Assembly (NCBI GenBank): GCA_001632425.1
Contig: KV425563.1
Span: forward strand, 432,324-496,323
Length of the DNA stretch: 64,000 nt
Direction: 5' to 3'
DNA from: Neolentinus lepideus HHB14362 ss-1
Taxonomy: Eukaryota; Basidiomycota; Agaricomycetes; Gloeophyllales; Gloeophyllaceae
Position 1 is the stretch's first letter, and each line of letters begins with the position of its first letter. The notes under the pieces were generated by a model. The model was given only the letters and a program-made list of their open reading frames with translations. It made no database searches and was not told the DNA's origin. This document shows positions 45,912 through 58,800 of this stretch, piece after piece. The translations under genes were made by a program, and so were the position numbers.

Positions 45912-47579
45912 GGTGATTCAAACTTTCACCAAATATGGAGGTGTAAAGGCCACTCCAACTGAGCTCCAATGAAGCTGAGGCTCAGATAGTCCCGGCCGGA
46001 AGCAACCTGTGTTGACGGTGGCTTCAACCAACAACCGCCACATCACTAAGCTTAACTCTCATCATGAATGAGACCAAGTGCTCAGTACTCAGCACTCACC
46101 CACCAAAAAGAACGTACATATGGCAGAGTAGGTCCCATATGACGTCGTTTGGATTAGGGTATTGGGTAGGCGGCGACAGGAGAAAAAAGTAAGAAGTCGC
46201 TGTACATGTTGGTCTGCCTTTGCTCCAGGGAGCTTATTGTGGATGCCAATGGATCAAATGTGTCTTATAGCTAACTGTAAAATGATAAAGCGCTTGAGGA
46301 GAAGCTCGATCTCGCCGTCCAAGACAGTTGCTCCGGGTCGTCAACTAAGAAAGCATCTCTACAGTCATGTCAGTACTGGCTGAGCCTGTATGTGAAATTT
46401 GACTTCAAGCTTATGACTTGCCTACAATTTGCTTACGATTCAATATTATTCAATATTCAAGCTTCAAGTGCTACACCACGCATGCTCGCCAGGACTAAGT
46501 ACACCATGGTGAAACATGCACAGGACATTCAATTGCAGTGTTGTGCCAGTTTGCATCTGCGAGGTTCAGTTTACACGTCAACTTGAGAACTAGTTGACTA
46601 CGGTTTGGACAACTGAGATTTTTGGTCAACTCTTCCCATGAACCGAACCTTGCCACTATACTAATTATAGAAGTGGGTGGCTGAAGAGGCATTATCGATG
46701 TCTGCCCTCTGTGATGCTCGTACAATTACAGAAAGACATATATAATTGTTCTTAGATATTATAATAGTGAGGTATTTTAAAATGGTGCATTTATACTGGT
46801 CAATAGTGTCTATTTTTGCCTTTTATTTGGTACATTGAGATGGCATAGCCTGCTGCCAGTGCGAGATCCAGCTCCCGTACTTGCAGCGTCTCTTGTATTT
46901 TGAGCTTGACTGTCGCACAACATTTTGTGGGTGCTTGATACAGTCTCAAAGAATGCAACAGCAAGGACAAGGGGGATGTCTTCGGTGAAAATACAGATGT
47001 TGAACAATCTTGAATGACATATTTATAGTTACATTGGATCTAGAACTGATGATATAGTACATATAGTAATGACAGAGAAGGTACAGAGAGGAGTGCATTC
47101 ATGCAACACTCATGCGACACCAGATTCATGAGTGATTGAGCGAGATTTCACTGAGTCTGTTGTCACGCTTGGCAGGCAAACTGTAAGGTGTTGGCTGGCC
47201 TACAGGCCCGTATCGGTCTCTTTGGTTACCAATATTACCATAACAAGTCATAGTTTCTTTTGCTTATCTATTTCCTTATTCTGTTGTTCTGGTACCTTAG
47301 TCTCGCAATGTATTTAAGGTCTTGCTCGACATAGGGTACTGCAGTTCTTTTTGCGATACAAAGTCTTTCTGACTCTTTGTCTGTTCAGCTTCAAGACAAG
47401 AAGACTCTCTTGTGGCACTTACCTAAGCTAAGCCTCACACAAACATGTGACCCTGACATCTGCTCGTGTCTCCCTTCTCTCCTGTCTTTTTGGAAAGACG
47501 TGTGCACTGTGTGCTGGATTGGTGATGAGTCTAGGAGTCTACAGACGCTATACTAGGTATATAATATATTTTATTGTGT
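45912..47579. other. Non-coding stretch between the MITEs
   Basis: AT-rich, with no gene model and no inverted repeat that I could pair. Short plus-strand frames near 46162-46586 look like decayed coding DNA but are not assignable. Confidence 0.45.
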
Positions 47580-47581
47580 TA

Positions 47582-47909
47582 CTGTACCATTTCAATCAAT
47601 TCGCCGCCGGCCATGACATGTGACAACTGGAGTCAGTTCACCAGCCTGCCTCACCAGACAACACGTGACAGGCTCCCAACTTTGCCAGTGTCCCAGACAT
47701 GTCAGAAATTTCTGTACAGACTTTTAATCCTAATTTAATCCTTTTTAAACCTTCTTTCTGCTAGTAATCCATTATAATGGTGTTCGGAAATTTCCGACAT
47801 TGACATTTCATTTCGCCACCTAGCTACATGACGCATGACAATACCTAAATTTCGCCATGCCAGAGGGCTGTGTGATGCGTGACATGGCAAATTGATTGAA
47901 ATGGTACAG
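47582..47909. mobile_element. TA-flanked MITE 2 (328 bp, Tc1/mariner-like)
   Basis: Perfect 20-bp terminal inverted repeats: CTGTACCATTTCAATCAATT at 47582-47601 and its reverse complement at 47890-47909, with a further three of four bases matching inward. Flanked by TA on both sides (47580-47581 and 47910-47911). No open frame of note. Its termini differ from MITE 1, so it belongs to another family. Confidence 0.85.
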
Positions 47910-48494
47910 TATTCGAGGCAATACATAGGCCATGGGTCACCAGCGCCACAGTTGCCCGGTTTGGTGGCCAAAAGTATGCATCAACTGACGTCAACTAGTT
48001 GCGAACTGGCACAACACTGTTCGATTGAGCTTTGGTTGAAGCCGGTGGTGCAAAATCAAATAAGGGCCTGTTCGGCAATGCGGGTTGGGTTGGGCTGGGC
48101 TGGGCTTGCCAAACAAGCCCACCCCAGCAGTCGCGCGAGACCCGGTGGTGCAAGATTCTCACGAGTAGTCACATCCTGTCACATCTAGTAAATTTGCTCT
48201 TCAGCACTACAAATACAGTCCTATGGCAGCCCATAGGTCTCAGAAAAATCATCAAGCTAATTTTTAATACCAGAAGTAGATATGGCTTGACTACAGAAGC
48301 CAGAAACAGCGTGGTATGTGTGAGCCATGCACTAGCACACAACGGAAGTCATGCTGAGTGTGGTTGTCATGGCTGTGACTTATGCAAGCCCAACCTGGTG
48401 CATCACCAAACGCGGAGCTGGGCTGGCTTGGGCTCGGGCTGCGACAATGGGCCCGAAATGCCACAAATTCCCTTAAAGGGCAACCCCACCCCAA

Positions 48495-48509
48495 GCCCAT
48501 GGGGTTTTC
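48495..48509 (+). repeat. LINE target-site duplication, left copy
   Basis: GCCCATGGGGTTTTC, identical to 61382-61396. It is immediately followed by the run of T at 48511-48523, the complement of the LINE poly(A) tail. The right copy is followed by the terminal bases of the split MITE. Confidence 0.85.
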
Positions 48510-48920
48510 CTTTTTTTTTTTTTGGTGGAGCATTGACCTACCCAATAGGGTGGTCAGTCCGTCGCAGGCGACGTGATCGCCCACTAGGACCCACTAGGCT
48601 TTGGTCTCTAGACCAGGTGTGTTTCACTGCGGAGAAATGCAATTATGCACAATTCGAAATATACCGAGTGTGGGGCTCAAACCGGGACCAAATATACCAT
48701 GCAGCGCTGTATCCTCTACTACTCACCTCGTACCTCACCCAACCCCCTGCACTGCTTGGTCCCGGGCTATACCCACTAAAACTCTGCCCCTCCTCACCCA
48801 GTTCAGGGGGAGGTTGTCCTCACCAAGGATGCCCATCCATGTAGCAGTAACCCGCACATGTGGAGTGGCTCATTTTTTAAATTTCCTAGTATCAGTCATT
48901 AGGCAGTCAAGGTGGACTCG

Positions 48921-51900
48921 TCAGTTCATAGTCGCTAGCCAGCAGTTCCATACTGCTCTGGGGTCGAGGGGGACTCCCTCATTCTGTATTATGCATTCAC
49001 AGCATAACTTCCAAATCAGGTGTAGAGACTCAGTCATCGATATATGGTAAAAATGCGCATCCCCATATTTAATATGGCCCTTCACAGTTTTAAACTGTCC
49101 ATTACAGCATGCAAGGAGGAGTCCGAGAGATGGCTCGTACCAGTCAGCATTTTGCTTGAGCCACAGTGACCGTGCTAGATCCCAGATCTCACGCTGTCCT
49201 GGGGAGTTGCAGGTGGTTAGGATGTGCCTGAGTGTCTCAAGGGTTCTGCAGGTAGGGCACAGAGCTCGTGCCTGCTTCTCCGCAGAGATTGAGGGGCATA
49301 ACCACTTCTCCCCAACCATGTACGCATCATGAGTTGCCATCCACAGGAAGCAACAAGCTTCCCGGGAGACATCCTTGGACCTCTGAGCTCGCCATATCTA
49401 GCTCTCGGAAGGCCTATATCCAAAAGCCTCCTCTGCCGCATCTTGGGCGAGTGCAATATTCACTGCCATTCGGGTGCATGAGGAGTATTTGTCTAACTTG
49501 TATTGGCGTATGGCACGGTAGGCCAGCGCTTGTGTGATGGCAGTTACCTTTGCACCACTCACTCGTAGCCAGGCAGCCGGTTGAGTGTTAAGGTCAGAGG
49601 GGTCCGTGAGAGCAGCTCCCATGCTAGCGGCCTGATCAGCCCACTCATTCCGTTCATGGCCAGCATGTCCTTTGACCCAGGTGAGGTACATGGAGTGTTC
49701 TCGTGCACATAGATGGGTGACAGTGCCCTGAATAAGGGCACTGTTGGATATCCCGATGAAACCTTCATCCTCATGGCATTGTAGGAGCTTTGATACTGCA
49801 TTCATGGCATAGCGCGAGTCAGTCTTGATATAGAGCTATGTGTCTGCGGGGTCAAAGGACATGGCTATGTGAAGGGCTAAGAGTTCCGCACTCTGATTTG
49901 ACTGTGGCAGTGAAGCCGGTAGTCATACTGAGAAATTTGCCAGGTGCCCAGGGCTTGCAAAGCCCCCAGCCCCAGCGATGGTGTTTGCAGTGCTGTTGTG
50001 CATACAAGAGCCATCAGTGGCAATAGTGACCAGGTGGGATGGGTCATAGCCTGCCATCTCTGGAGGGGTACCATTGTAGATATCCCCAGTCGTGAATATA
50101 CGTAGCACATTCTCCAGAGGGCCAGATGTAACACAGCTAGGGTCAACCTTGACCCAGTCCCTATCGGGGGGAGGTATGGAGGGATCGGGAAGGCCAAGCT
50201 CATCATCAACCCGTTGGTGTTGCTGAGGGTCCCATTTGGGGGGGAGGGTGTCAAGGAGGGCTTGGGCACACTCAAAACAGTGGTGTGGCCACGGGCAACC
50301 AAAGGATGCTATAGCACTTACACAGTGGGTGCATCCACAGTTTGTCAAAGCAGAGTGGTCAGGGTGTTGGAGGCACGCAGCCGCATTTTCTGCGTCTCGC
50401 ACTCAGCGGATGGCATGCTTTTTGAGTAGACATCAACTTGCTGCAGCATAGTGCAGTTTACATATGGAGGGTGCTGCGTGAGCATGGAACCAGATTGGCA
50501 TTTTGCAGAGGATTTCTCATGAGAAAGCTATGCCTTCCACGCACAGGCCATACTTCTGCACCACTTGCAGTTGATTCCGTATCAGCAGAGACATCATCAC
50601 CTGGGGTCCAATGCTAGTCTTCCAGGTCTGGAGGAAGACATTCACTTTCATGGTTGGGTCGAGGCTAGAGCCTGACTTAGGGGTCCTAACGGCAAGGAGA
50701 GCATCTTGGAGAAGTTACCAAGTCTTTCACCCCTTGCCGAGGGGGACAAGATACTCGCAGAGGTCTTTGACCATGATTGCTTCATTGCGTGCTGCCAGGT
50801 CGAGGAGCTGTCACCCACCTCGGTCAATTGGTGCAAACAGGGTTTCGGAGTTGGTTGGTGAGAAGGGTTTGTCCTGCCAGACAAATTGGCAGGCACATTT
50901 CTCTAAGTGGGCTTCAATGTGCTTCGGCATGCCCTGTACTTTCATAAGATATTGTGTCCGGCCCCCAATGACCATCTGGACTATTAGTTTCCTGCCCTCC
51001 AGGGTAGGGTGTCCTCGATGCCAGCGCTCTAGGTCTTTGTTAATAGCCTCCACTACAGGTGTCCATGGTGCTTCCACGTTGATATGGTTACCGTACCAGG
51101 CACTGAGGATCTGCACAGCTTCACCTTCCTGTGATATATGTACATTGTCAGGGATCCTGGAGTCGCCAGCTCGCAGTGTGCGGTCTGCAACAAAACGATC
51201 CTGGAATGCTCGGGATCTGATCAGAATTACCTCAGTTTTGTTGACATTGAACTTTGCCCGGGCAGCAGTGCACCAGTCTTCTAGAATCGAGGTAAGGGTG
51301 GCAAAGTCATCACTGTCAGCAGACAGGTATACTGTGGTATCGTCGGCAAAGAGGGATGTGATGAGGCGGTCTGTGCAGCTGGGGATCTCCAGGCCAGATA
51401 AGTTAGAGCACTGGAGCGCAATCGCCAGGGGCTCTATGGCTATGTTGAAAAGTAGACAAGACATAGGGTCTCCCTGCCATACCCCACGTGTCACCTTGTA
51501 TGCCGAACTTAAGAAACCATTGAGCATGACTTTAGTCTCCGCATTCTCGTAGAGATGGCACACAGTGGTTATGAGCATCTCCGGCAGGCCAAAGGCTTGC
51601 AGAGTGTGCCAGAGGTAGTCATGGGCTATCTTATCATAGGCTTTCTCCTGATCGAGGGTGACGATGACACCATCAACATCAACTGCCTCCGCATATTCCA
51701 TTATGAGGCATGTAAGTTTTGTGTGGTCCGTGATTTGCCTCCCTGGGATGAACCCAGCTTGGTCGGGGTGGATAAGGGATGGCACGGCCTTTGCTAGTTT
51801 TAAGGCAAGGGCCTTGGTGAATAGTTTGTAGTCAGTATTCAGCAGTGTTATTGGCCGGTAGTTACTTATCAGGTCTCGATCTTTCTTTTTGTATATTGGG

Positions 51901-54472
51901 CACATCCACCCCTCCGCAAAGTTCGTGGTGGGGTCCATGCCATGCTTTTTGATGTCCACAAAGGCCGCAGTCATAAGGCCAATTACATCGAAGGATGGTT
52001 TCGCCGGGTGGCTTTTCACGGATTGAGTGTCAGTCATTTAGTCTTTTCCACAGCTCATATGGGGCTCCATCAAGGCCAGGGGCCGTATCATTTGCCGCTA
52101 GGTGCAGAGCGTTCGCAATGTCCTGTGGGGTTACATGTTGCACCAAGGGGGCCAGGACGGGGTCCTCATCTCTCCCATCCACCCTGAGGAGGGCCTCCTG
52201 GATTTTCTGTTTGCGTAATTCCGTGTCTGTCTCTAAGTCCTGACATTGGAGGTCTTTGTGATAGTCACAGGCCATCTTTGCCATCCCTTTTGAGTCCTTT
52301 TCACGGGTGCCATCAGGGCACAGTAGGGATTGTATTAGATCGCATGGTTTACATTCACAGTTTTGGGTAGTCCACATTTTTGTTGCAAGAGATTCCCCTT
52401 CTATGCAGTTGCGGATGTGTACTGCCTCACGGGCTTTCATGTGGCACTGTTGTTCCAAGAGCACAAGTTGCCTCTCTGCTGCAGCAGACTTCAAAACACG
52501 TTCAGCCTCAGCAAGGTTGACATCCCCATGTATTCATTCAATTTCACCTTCCAGCTCGGTTATCTGTTGTTGCAGATGTGGGATCAAAACCTTCTCTCTG
52601 GAGAAACCAAGGGCAAGTATATCAATCTTACACTTGTGCCAGATCCATTGTGGGTTAGCATCAGCTGTCCGGTCATTACCAAGGTCAGCAAGGTCCTTCT
52701 GCGCAGTGAGGCCGATCTTTCCAGCCCCTGTTAGGAACCATTTATCATTCAGCATGGTCTGGTGCAGGATACGGTGGCCCTTTCCTAGCATAGGTGCATC
52801 CTCATCTGTGAGCTCCACTGACACCATCTTATGGTCAGCATGTGGGATACCCACAGCTGTTATCCTCCATTCGTGCATGGTCTTTAGACACCTGTTCATG
52901 ACAAATCTGGTTGAGGCGTGACTGAGATGGTGCACCATTACCGCTTCCACCACTTTGCAGGAAAGTGAAAGCCTTCATGTTGGGGAATGTCGTTCACCAT
53001 CCATCACGAATGTGAAGGGATTGTTTCAGGTCAGCGAAGGCTTCATACAATGCAGCATTATCATTCCAGGCAGGTAAGTGGTCTATCGAGTCCTCTACCA
53101 TGTTGAAATCACCTGCCATCATGTCAGGCTTCCTAGTGGAGGGGTGTCATGCAAACCAGGAGTGGATATCTCACCAGAAGGTTGCGTTCTCACCGGGTGT
53201 GTTCAGGGCATAGATGTTCAATATAGAGAGCTTTGAGCCCCTGCGCAGTGACATTTCACCCAGGATAGCTCGACCAGGGATGATTTCCTTGGAGCATATG
53301 CTATCTTCATCGACCAGCTGTTTGTTTATCACTATCGCAACTCCCGCTCGGCCGCAGGGATTGGTCGGGTCGGGTGATGTATGCACTTGAAGCTGCAATG
53401 AGAAAAGCTCTTCGATGGCGGCACAGCGCTCCAGATCGATGTGCATTTCTTGTATGAGGAGGACAGTGATCTTCTTCTCATGCATGAGTTGGTTCACATG
53501 CAGCCATTTGTTGTCTGAGTGTTGGAGGTATTGACTCCCAAACCCTTTTATGTTTAGTGAAGCTATCTTAATCACAGCACGCCTTGTAGGCTTCTTAGGC
53601 TGATTATGGTGTCGTGCACCTGAGACCTCAGTGGGTTGTGCCACCTGATTAGTGTGTGGTTGGGGGTGGGGAGGGTCTATATTCCCTGCAGAGTGTGTCT
53701 CCTCATTGTCACGTGGGTCATCCCCTGAAGGGTGGTCTGCATGGGTGTCCTGCAGGTGGTGGGTGGGGTGGCCCTCAGGCTCGTGTGTCCCCTCCCGCAT
53801 TGAAATGTTCGGTGTGTGCACCGTAGGTGCTGGCTCATAGTTTGAGCCTGAGTTGTGCAACGGCATAGTGCCATCGCTGTGCTGGCTGGCACTTGGTGTA
53901 GGGAGTATGCGATCATCGTCAAGGGCAGCTCTTAGCGGTGTGCCAAAAGGAGTGCCTGACTCCTGCACTCCCATACTGGCACCTCCACCTATCAGTCGGG
54001 CCCCACGCTCCTCAACAGAGTAGCTGGCAGATGAGTTTCCCCCATCTCCCATGGGCCCCCCCCACACACCTTCGGTGCCGTTAAACCATAAAACTGGTCC
54101 CTGAGTAATTTCCTGTATGTTACTTGTGTTAGTAGCTTGGTGGGCTAACTCTTCGACTAGCCAGGCCGAGAGCTTAAACACCGGGTGTGGACTGTCGTCC
54201 CCCTCTGCTTCATTCGTTTTGGGTGAACTCTGCTTCAGGTCACTTCCTGAGTTACCGGGGGGGTCCAGCCCATGCTTGACCCCATAAGGATTATACACTA
54301 AAAGGCTTTCCTGTCCACCGTAGCACCAGTATATTTGGGCCCTTAGTGTTGCACTGCGCCCGTGTACGCACAGCGACTTGCCCATTAAGAAGCTCCCAAA
54401 AAGCACAGCTACTTGCCAGCTGGGGCATGTTGGGGTTAGACACTTATTGCAAAGGTATGTGGGGGGGTACAA
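48921..54472 (-). pseudogene. LINE ORF2: endonuclease-RT-RNase H, with stops and two frameshifts
   Basis: Order on the minus strand: Pro/His-rich N-terminal part; AP-like endonuclease from ASLNIKGFGS, with IQEMHID, then MAGDFNMVEDS and ADHKMVSVEL (53.6-52.8 kb); reverse transcriptase with EGWMCPIYKKKDRD, NYRPITLLNTDYK, DQEKAYDK and catalytic FADDT (52.0-50.8 kb); RNase H with ATDGSCMHNSTANT and YLTWVKGHAGHERNEWADQA (50.0-49.6 kb); final zinc-binding part CPTCRTLETLRHILTTC (49.25 kb). Frame changes near 52905 and near 52035 plus eleven or more in-frame stops block translation. All stops fit CGA to TGA, CAA to TAA or CAG to TAG. The RT active site and RNase H residues are otherwise preserved, so decay is recent or silencing-driven. 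Confidence 0.88.
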
Positions 54473-55841
54473 TGATGAGTATCATTCACAGTTTATGCGA
54501 TGCTTACAAACAATGAACATGGGACATGCAGGTATTGGTAAAACACAGTCAAAAGGCATAGGGCATACAACAGCGTGGGGGGTGGGGGCGCGCATGATCA
54601 TGTAGACAGAATTGCAAGTATTGTGGTATGAATACGAGATGGGTTTGATGCAAATATTCCGTGATTCTGTGGAGGACTGATAGAGAAAATGATGAGCTGG
54701 GATGTAGCGTTAGGCTCTACCCCTGTGGGTGTCCCTGCCTCAGGCACGGGTGTTCGCTTTCCCACCCTGCTCGGGGCGTTGGGCAGGCTTCCTGGTAGAT
54801 ACATCATCCTTATGGGATAATGACTTTGCCACGGTGACCATCTGCTTCATGTCCTCGGCGGATGGTCCAAACCAACTAAAGGTCTTCGCGAAGGGGCATT
54901 TGTCCACAGGGTGGAGTTCAGACTTGCAGCCAGTGCAGGGGTCCCAGTGGCACCCCGTGACCACAGTGTCAAAGCTGACACTATAGTTCTTCGATCAGAT
55001 AAGGTGTAGCCACGTGAAGTGGTCATCCTTGTCCCTCGTGATGGGTTCACCTGTGAGAACCATGACCATTTCATGGACAGCCTTGGTGTTTGTGAACTCA
55101 ACCGGCATAAGGTCGAAGGTGCTCAGAGCCTTTATAGTCCGAGAGTGCACTGAGCCAGCAATTCCCTGAGCAGCTAGGTGCCTGTCGCACATGTTAAGGA
55201 AGACACTGTCCGCAACCAGGGCACGCTTAATGCAGCAGAGCAGTTCTACTTTAGACAGGGAGCCATTGTCGATGGCGGAGCTGGAGATGGTAGTAATTAG
55301 CCAGGGCATAAGGTCTCGGTCGAAGGGCATGACATGCCAGGCAGAGTCCTTGGAGAGTGCAAATGTTTGCTGCCAGAGGAGGAATTGGCGCATCGCATCC
55401 ATGACCCCTTCAGCCAGTATGACCCAGGGTTTGTCGAACCAGTCTCGACTGTCGTGGTTGAATTGCGCTTCGGGGAAGTGGACTCACAGATTGGACAGCA
55501 ACTTGGGGCCTGCTTCCGCATCCGAGACTGAGGCAACTCGGAGGTCTATAAGGTTTTGCTGGACGGTCTTAGCGGCAAGAGGGTGGGTAAGCAGGAAGGC
55601 ACGTCCACCGCCGTGGGGAAGGACAGCTAGGTCCTTGTCGGGGTCGGCCTGAACAGCAGACTTGGCATTCGGGGAGAGGTTCCTGAGCAAGTCATAGTAG
55701 GAGAGGACAATTCTGTCAAACTCGCCTTTGGTGTATGTTATCTTGTCACCTTGTGGGGCTACAGTTGGGGTAGGTCCCTGCCGAGTCTTCTGTAGGTGGG
55801 GATTTCTATCCCTGCCTTCCAGGGGTTCCAAGAAGGAGGGT

Positions 55842-55849
55842 CATGCCTG
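55842..55849 (+). repeat. hAT 8-bp target-site duplication, left copy
   Basis: CATGCCTG, identical to 60435-60442, directly outside the hAT terminal repeats. Eight base pairs is the hAT hallmark. Confidence 0.93.
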
Positions 55850-58800
55850 TAGTGATGCTGAAGTTCAGTCTGGAACTTTGGCGAACACGTTCAGAACTGG
55901 AACCAAACAGATGTTCAGGTTCAGCACTTGAAGGTCCACCTGGACTGAATGGTAGGTTCAGTTCAAGGTCTGACCACCGGCGGACTTCAATGAACGTCCC
56001 TGGACCGAGTTCGAACGCCAAACTGATGTTCATATATGGGACATGGGTAGCCGGTATCAAACTCTGCCATCATCTTATGAGCTGGCATCCTTTGCTCATC
56101 GCGACTGTCCTCCCCGCAATACACAGCCCTTCCTGTCCTGAACATGGAGGAACTTGGATGGAATTTCAGGTATGGTTGACTTTTCAGACATGTGCTGCAA
56201 TTCTAAATACTCTATCAGGTGTTTTTGACAGATTTGAGTCACTGTTGCAAAGGGGTTGCAAAGGCCGCTGCTGCTTTCATATCAATCACGATGTTCAGAT
56301 ACCAATTGTAGAAAGATCCTGAAATGAAAAGTATCATTGTTATGTTTCACCTCCCTAGAATCCTGGTGTACCATCTTTCAGCTGGTGACCACAGTGAATC
56401 ACCAACTTGTTCAGGTCCTCCATAGTGAATTCCCTGAGACATTCACACAAAAGTGGTAATTTTGTTGTTTTACTTCAACTTTCCGAGGTATCAGAATCTG
56501 ATTTGTTAGTCCAACTTGCTAGATCGCAAAATGTCATACCACATCTCTCAGCCAACTGAAATATTTTGACACTTGTATGTGAAGCGGAAGCTGTTGCAGG
56601 GTATTTTATGGTAATTTCCTTGATTTTTTGTGATTGAGAATCACTCAGTAGGACAATGTAAAACTCCAGAGATGCTACCGCAATTTCACCCAGACGTACC
56701 ATGTCCAACTGTGCACTTGGCGACGATGGCCAGCTCAAAGACACGGCAGACATAGTCTGGTACAACTCTGAGTCTGATGATGTACCTTTCACTGGCCCGT
56801 CTTCCTCTCAACTGCCTGCCTCTCAGTTGACAACGAAAACCACTTCTTCGAAGCCTCTCAAGAATGCTTTCGAGGTTATGGGTAAGGCTGCACAGAAGAT
56901 CAGAGGGGTGCGCCAGTCAAACAGACACTCGAAACCCTCCGCAAAAGTTGTTGACCCTGATAATGCTGTATTGCGTAGCACCGCTGCAGTGAAGTGCATG
57001 CGCGCTGAGTCAGATGCTGATAGTAACCTGGCTCCAGCAAAGTGCTGTGCTTGGGCGACAAAGACTGACTCGGATGTAGAAGCTGACCTTGGCAAAGAAG
57101 CTGGCTTGGATGAGGTGACTGACTTCATGCCTGCACCTTCTTCAGAAGGTGGTGATACAACATTTGAGGGTGATGAAGAACTTGCAGATGACAAGGAAGG
57201 TGAGGGACAGGAGGAGGAAGATGCAAACAGTGAAGGACTCAACACATTAGCATTGAATGCTGAGGATCGAGCGGCAAGTGATTTTATGTCCTCAAGTATG
57301 TGATACTGACTTTACCATCTGTAAGGTGCAAAGGGAACTCCAGAAAACTGACCAGACTGCTGACTTGAAGACCATATTCAAATACGATACTGCTGAGAAA
57401 GCATATTGGTGTACAATCTGCAAGTAAGTCAGTCATTCCCATCGAGACAGATCTGGTTTCACAGATGCTCCTGATAGGAAGGCAGGGGTTTCAAAGAAAA
57501 TTTCATTGATGACGGGCAGTGTGACAAGTCGCCGCATGCGTATTTGAAGGTAAAGACTTGTAATACTCATGACGGATTCGGTCTAAAGACATGGCATTTA
57601 GAAATCCAAAGACCCATTTCCCTAGTTACAAACGTCAATGTGAAGAGCGTGGTATCGAGATGCACCACTGTGTGATTCCTCGTGAAGAGCAGGATGCATT
57701 GAAAGTAGATCGAGCCTTTGCGCCCATACTCTCAACTTAAGGTTCTTATTAGGAAGCAGTCGACTCTGGATACTAACTTAGAGAGTAAACTGCCTGTGTT
57801 CTTGAAGGACAGTTTGGTAGAATATATCACAGAACTGATAGTCTGTGAGGAGACAGCGACATCCCTCACCGCACAAAGATGAGGGAATTCATTCTTGAGA
57901 AGGCATGAAAGGTGACTGATATCATCAAGGAGAAGTACAAGGTACGGTACTCCATCATTTTTGAGAGAGTATACCCATTAACTGTCACCTAAGGATGTGC
58001 CAGGTTATTTCTCCCTCACGTTCAATTCCTGGACGGAGGGGGATACCTTCCTTTCTATCACTGCGACGTATATTGATGCACCGTCAGAGAAGCCCAATGA
58101 TTGGCAACTGAAGACTGACCAACTCACATTCATGCCACTCAAAGGTAACCACAGTGGTAAGAATATCGTGAAGTTTCTTGTATGCACGGTGGAGCGCTAT
58201 GGCATCACGAATAAAGTATGACTCATCAGTTCTCCTCGACTCGAAAACTGCCCTTAATAACAATGTCTTGTAGGTTGGTTGGCTTACGGCAGACAATGCA
58301 ACCAACAATGACACTGCTGTAAGGGCATTTGCGAAGGCCATCAACCCACAATGCAAGCGATGGAAAGCAAAAGAGCAGCGCATCATGTTCATCATGATAT
58401 TCTGACTCTTGTTCTCCTGTAGACTAACTTATGTGATCTTTGGAGGTGTCTCGAGCATGCTATCCATCTGGGCACCAAGCATTTCACCCAGAAAATATTG
58501 CCGACACTGTCCCAACCACTTCTCTGCAAGATCCGTCAAGTATTTAAGAAGGTAAATATAGGTAGTGATGATGACGTTGACCTGGATGAAATCAACAAGG
58601 AACTAAGTGAGCTAGGCTTCGACGATGAGGACAATGATAACACCGGAGGCATCTTTGATGACGATTTGGATCAGGATGATGCTGAGGAGTTTAATGTCAG
58701 TGATGCAGTTGGCAAGGCACTTGCTCTGGTGGCACAGGTATGGAATTGTCTAGTTGATTCTAGTGCCTGCCTCTGAAGGGATGTCTCATAGATCAGAAAG

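Noticed and set aside
48032..48844. 270-residue plus-strand frame
   Set aside because: It runs through the MITE arm, the poly(T) tail and the LINE 3' end; it has no protein features and crosses an insertion junction.
50611..51552. 313-residue plus-strand frame
   Set aside because: Antisense to the LINE reverse transcriptase, which shows the catalytic motifs on the minus strand.
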